In this document: piece by piece, positions 60,830 to 64,000 of the stretch
How the letters are laid out: the number at the start of each line of letters is the position of its first letter
Numbering within the stretch: position 1 is the stretch's first letter
From: Ferruginibacter albus
GTDB lineage: Bacteria > Bacteroidota > Bacteroidia > Chitinophagales > Chitinophagaceae
DNA: 64,000 bases
Reading direction: 5' to 3'
NCBI RefSeq assembly: GCF_020042285.1
Contig: NZ_CP083388.1
Coordinates: 1,700,001 to 1,764,000 of the forward strand
The notes under the pieces: generated by a model
The model's input: only the letters and a program-made list of their open reading frames with translations
The model's database searches: none
What the model was told of the DNA's origin: nothing
Translations under genes and position numbers: made by a program

Positions 60830-61786
60830 CTACATGTCCCAAACCAAAGCACTAGCACCTAAGATCGCTGCATCCGCTTCTTTCAGATCACTAAACAGCA
60901 ATTTTACTTTATTTTGGAAGATAGGCAACAGGTTTGCTTCCATATGTTTACGTGTTGGATTTAATAAAAGATTGCCTGCTTTTGTCAATCCTCCAAATAA
61001 TACAATTGCTTCAGGAGAAGAGAACATGATAAAGTTAGCTAATGATTCTCCGAGTATTTGCCCCGTAAATTCAAATATGCGATTGGCAATAGCATCTCCC
61101 TGCATAGCACATTCATACACCGTTTCGCTGGTCAATGCATTGATGGCATAGTTACGTAACAAGCTTTCTGTTTCAGGATGTTCAGTCAATAATTCAATGG
61201 CTGTTTCACGTACACCTGTAGCAGAAGCATACGATTCAAGGCATCCATGAGAACCGGTGCTTTTATGTAACCTGCCACCCGGGCGAATGATGGTATGCCC
61301 TAATTCACCCGCAAAACCATCATGTCCCAAAACTATTTTGCCATCAATTACAATACCGCTGCCAACACCGGTGCCTAAAGTGATGGTAATAAAATGCTTC
61401 ATATTCTTGGCACAGCCATAGATCATTTCGCCCATTGCCGCTGCATTCGCATCATTAGTTAAACGGGTTGTTAAGCCAAATTTTTTGTGGATCAATTCCG
61501 CAATAGGAATAATGCCTTTCCATTTAAGGTTAGGTGCAAATTCAATATTGCCGGAATAAAAATTTCCATTTGGCGCACCCATGCCAATACCAATTATATT
61601 GTCGATGCCACCATTTCTTTCTACCATTGGTGCCAGCTTTGCATGCAGGTCATCAATAAAATCTTCCACTACATCGTGTGCATTGGTAGGTATTCTATCC
61701 TGTTCCAATATTTTTCCATCACGTGTTACAACTCCAAACTTGGTGGTAGTGCCACCTATATCAACTCCAATAGCGTGTTTGCTCAA
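60830..61786 (-). CDS. ROK-family sugar kinase (glucokinase-like) without the zinc cysteines
   Basis: 318 residues. Phosphate loop GVDIGGTTTKFG (7-18), catalytic Asp112 in NDANAAAMGE, adenosine motif LGTGVGSG, and ELGH with His164. Canonical ROK proteins then bind zinc with that His and three Cys in CxCGxxGC. Here the stretch is Lys175-Ser-Thr177-Gly-Ser-His-Gly-Cys182, so only Cys182 remains. The fold and catalytic site are otherwise complete. It would phosphorylate glucose or a related hexose with ATP. It sits 32 bases downstream of the sugar MFS gene on the same strand, so uptake and phosphorylation are coupled. Confidence 0.92.
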   Translation of the reverse strand: MSKHAIGVDIGGTTTKFGVVTRDGKILEQDRIPTNAHDVVEDFIDDLHAKLAPMVERNGGIDNIIGIGMGAPNGNFYSGNIEFAPNLKWKGIIPIAELIHKKFGLTTRLTNDANAAAMGEMIYGCAKNMKHFITITLGTGVGSGIVIDGKIVLGHDGFAGELGHTIIRPGGRLHKSTGSHGCLESYASATGVRETAIELLTEHPETESLLRNYAINALTSETVYECAMQGDAIANRIFEFTGQILGESLANFIMFSSPEAIVLFGGLTKAGNLLLNPTRKHMEANLLPIFQNKVKLLFSDLKEADAAILGASALVWDM

Positions 61787-61818
61787 AGTATAAAAAAGTT
61801 ATGCTGTTAATAAATTGA

Positions 61819-63732
61819 TTAGTGTCCGCCTCCGGCAATTTTTGCATCATAGTCTATGCCTTGTTTTCTTAAGATCTGTTTTACGATAAACGCAAAGAAC
61901 GCTAAATAGGCAAAACAAATAATAGGGACTATATAAGATTGATGAATGCCGATTATATCTGCCAGCTTACCTTGTATAGGAGGTATGATGCCGCCACCAA
62001 GGATCATCATTACTAAAAATGCAGCACCTTGCGTAGTGTATTTGCCCAAACCTGCAATAGCCAAACTAAAAATAGAAGGCCACATAATAGAACAAAACAG
62101 TCCGCCACTTAAAAATGCGTAGATAGCAACCGTTCCGGTGCTAAGTACTCCAATTGTCATAGCTAATACACCTAATAAAGAAAATAATAATAATGTTTTT
62201 GCCGGAGCATCTTTTGTAAAATAAAATGCAGCGATCTGTATCAATACGCAAACAACATAACAATAAAGGGGTGCCATATTGTACTTCGCCATTGTATTAA
62301 TTCCTATCACCACTGCAAAAGCGATCAAAGGAACAATGAATTCCAAAAGTGCTTTATTTCTTTTGCTTAAGTTGAATGCGCTTACTGCACCTGTCCAACG
62401 TCCTATCATCAAGCTACCCCAATATACAGAGATATAAGGTGCTGCCTGCGACGATTGATGTGAGCCGAAAGCAGCTTGTTTTAAAAGCTCACTTAAATTA
62501 CTTCCAATAGCTACTTCAACACCAACATATACAAAAATGGCAAGCATTCCCAACACCAATTGGGGGTATTTCATAGCGCCCCAGCCTTCTGCATTTTTCT
62601 TTGCTCGGGCATTGGAAAATAATAATGAAAGAACTACAATTGCTAATGCGCCCAGCAACCATTTTAACCGGTAGTTTTGTAAGGGATGATTTAGTCCATC
62701 GCTTTCTGCATTATCAGCTTTTATATTGGCATGAATGTTTTTTACTTTTTCAAAATTGCCTAAAGCTTCTGTATTATAGCTGTATGATTTTGCAAGCTTA
62801 TCAAAATTAGCAGCGATAGTAGCACTGTCTTTATCTTTTAAAAAGTCCTTGGCAAAAACAGAATCAGTGGTTGCCATGTTCACTGATCTTGCTATAATGG
62901 AATCAGCATCTTTATATTTATGATCTACTACTTTACCAATTGCTTCGATCTTTTTCTGTTCGGGAGTGTTGTAGCTGCTAAAAACAGGAGCAAATAACAT
63001 AATTAACAAGCCTGTCATTATTAATAAAGCATACAGTGCTTTGTTAGCTTGTTCTGTTTTTTCTTCGGAGATACCGGCAGGTACCTTTTTAGCGAAATAA
63101 AATAAGGCAGCTGCTCCTATAAACAAAGCGCAAACGCCGCTGTACAGAACAATAACTTTGCTTAATCCCAGTGCATTTATTTTGTCATCCGTTACTGCGG
63201 CTGTTGTTCCAAATAAAGCAAAGGCAACAACAATAGGTCCAATGGTAGTACCAAATGAATTAACGCCTCCGCCTAAATTTACACGGCTGGTTCCTGTTGC
63301 AGGATCGCCTAATGATATGGCAAAGGGTTGAGCGGCGGTTTGTTGCAATGAAAATCCAAGCGCTACAATAAATAAGCCTACCAGCATGCCTGTAAAGGTG
63401 TTTGCATTTACTGCAATGATCATGGCAATAGCGCCTAACGCAGAAAATAAAAGTCCATAAACAATACTTTTTTTATAACCCCATTTTCCAACCAGATCTT
63501 TTCCGCCAAAAGCGCCATATACAAAGAGAACAAGCGCTCCAATGTAATAGGCAGTGTAAAATGCAAAGTCCACCAATTGACTTTGAAACTGATCCAGGTC
63601 GAAATAATGTTTACAAAAAGGGATGAAAATACTGTTGCCTGCGGCAATAAAGCCCCAGAAGAAAAATACCGTGACCAATGTGCTTAACGCTCCATAATTA
63701 GTCGGGGTAGTTGGAGAAGTTTGCTGATTCAT
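61819..63732 (-). CDS. Sugar MFS transporter (FucP/glucose-galactose type) with inserted TM hairpin and periplasmic loop
   Basis: 637 residues from the ATG at 63732. The in-frame start at 63762 lies inside the promoter. It belongs to the FucP-type proton symporters, with [18 protein letters not shown] in TM1 and [16 protein letters not shown] after TM2, but is about 200 residues longer than a usual family member (about 430). Between TM6 (about 195-213) and the normal TM7 there are two extra helices (about 232-252 and 357-373) that flank a hydrophilic stretch of about 100 residues (254-355), which would lie in the periplasm. It shares an operon with the ROK kinase. Confidence 0.88.
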   Translation of the reverse strand: MNQQTSPTTPTNYGALSTLVTVFFFWGFIAAGNSIFIPFCKHYFDLDQFQSQLVDFAFYTAYYIGALVLFVYGAFGGKDLVGKWGYKKSIVYGLLFSALGAIAMIIAVNANTFTGMLVGLFIVALGFSLQQTAAQPFAISLGDPATGTSRVNLGGGVNSFGTTIGPIVVAFALFGTTAAVTDDKINALGLSKVIVLYSGVCALFIGAAALFYFAKKVPAGISEEKTEQANKALYALLIMTGLLIMLFAPVFSSYNTPEQKKIEAIGKVVDHKYKDADSIIARSVNMATTDSVFAKDFLKDKDSATIAANFDKLAKSYSYNTEALGNFEKVKNIHANIKADNAESDGLNHPLQNYRLKWLLGALAIVVLSLLFSNARAKKNAEGWGAMKYPQLVLGMLAIFVYVGVEVAIGSNLSELLKQAAFGSHQSSQAAPYISVYWGSLMIGRWTGAVSAFNLSKRNKALLEFIVPLIAFAVVIGINTMAKYNMAPLYCYVVCVLIQIAAFYFTKDAPAKTLLLFSLLGVLAMTIGVLSTGTVAIYAFLSGGLFCSIMWPSIFSLAIAGLGKYTTQGAAFLVMMILGGGIIPPIQGKLADIIGIHQSYIVPIICFAYLAFFAFIVKQILRKQGIDYDAKIAGGGH

Positions 63733-63759
63733 AATACAATCGTTCGTTTGATTAAGTGC

Positions 63760-63767
63760 CAAAAGTA
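63760..63767 (-). promoter_or_regulatory. -7 promoter element (TACTTTTG) of the sugar transporter/kinase operon
   Basis: Exact TAnnTTTG match on the minus strand, 27 bases before the ATG at 63732. It decides the start, since the upstream alternative at 63762 falls in it. Confidence 0.55.
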
Positions 63768-63888
63768 AAGTTTTTTCTTTTTGGTAGGCGAAGTTTATGG
63801 AATAAGAAATGCATAAACGATTGATTTAAAGCAATTGATGCCTTAATCAACAAATAAACATAGTATAAGTCAATAAATGGGGCAAGTT

Positions 63889-63999
63889 TTACTTTTTGTT
63901 ACGATTGCTAAAGTAGTCTTCTACAGATTGATTTCTTCGTCCGCAAAAATCTTCCATTAATCGCATATTCCATACGGCTTTGTACATATCACTTGTCCC
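63889..63999 (-). CDS. 3' end of an unidentified gene (N-terminal part outside window)
   Basis: A minus-strand frame enters from the right edge and ends at a TAA at 63889-63891, giving a 36-residue tail that contains MYKAVWNMRLMEDFCGR and QSVEDYFSNRNKK. The composition looks like real protein, but it is too short to name a family. An internal ATG start would give only 32 residues, so a truncated gene is more likely than a complete one. Confidence 0.45.
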   Translation of the reverse strand, partial: GTSDMYKAVWNMRLMEDFCGRRNQSVEDYFSNRNKK

Positions 64000-64000
64000 T

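Overview
The window is a piece of a Bacteroidota chromosome, most likely from a Chitinophagaceae-like bacterium. This is inferred from gene content and not from a database match. The DNA is AT-rich. Two secreted proteins end in the gliding-motility/type IX secretion (T9SS) C-terminal domain. There is a TonB-dependent receptor with a carboxypeptidase-regulatory-like N-terminus, a DUF4270 lipoprotein, and SecD and SecF fused in one protein of about 1000 residues. The Bacteroidota -7 promoter element TAnnTTTG lies close upstream of many starts. Several of these elements are so near the start codon that the mRNAs must have almost no leader.

Layout. 1-3264: the 3' two thirds of rpoC and its terminator. 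3.3-12.8 kb: a T9SS cargo protein, an LVIVD-repeat lipoprotein, a DUF1573 protein, a histidine kinase/OmpR-type regulator pair, a large PKD-containing T9SS cargo and a membrane acyltransferase-like protein. 12.8-23.7 kb: housekeeping genes (mutS, a SpoU-family RNA methyltransferase, a UbiA-type prenyltransferase, ruvX, def, an RluA-family pseudouridine synthase, lipB) mixed with small secreted proteins of unknown function and several interspersed repeats. One repeat copy lies inside lipB. 23.8-27.2 kb: a PLP-dependent deaminase-like enzyme, a nucleotidyltransferase, and an exported amidohydrolase that has lost several metal ligands. 27.2-39.2 kb: an archaemetzincin-type lipoprotein, a CHASE3/PAS sensor with no output domain, and a 2923-residue cyclic beta-1,2-glucan synthase. 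39.3-42.3 kb: a small unknown gene, tRNA-Arg(UCU), an ABC-F ATPase and a membrane protein.

42.3-47.3 kb: a DUF3347 protein, a TonB-dependent receptor and a LytS/LytTR two-component pair, all on the plus strand. 47.3-51.4 kb: on the minus strand, a Kelch lipoprotein, a DUF4270 lipoprotein, an outer-membrane beta-barrel protein and a DUF2147-like protein. This looks like one envelope-associated locus. 51.7-53.9 kb: four small membrane proteins or lipoproteins. 53.9-58 kb: secDF, and divergent from it a small exported protein that resembles the SecD periplasmic head domain. 58-64 kb: an aminotransferase, a thioredoxin-fold lipid- or periplasm-facing protein, a ROK sugar kinase with its sugar MFS transporter (probably one operon for hexose uptake and phosphorylation), and the 3' end of one more gene.

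No insertion sequence, prophage, CRISPR array, restriction system or recognisable defence island was seen. The most unusual items are the standalone SecD-head-like protein next to secDF, the repeat-derived insertion in LipB, the amidohydrolase pseudoenzyme, the MFS transporter with an extra two-helix hairpin carrying a periplasmic loop, and the ROK kinase without its zinc cysteines.
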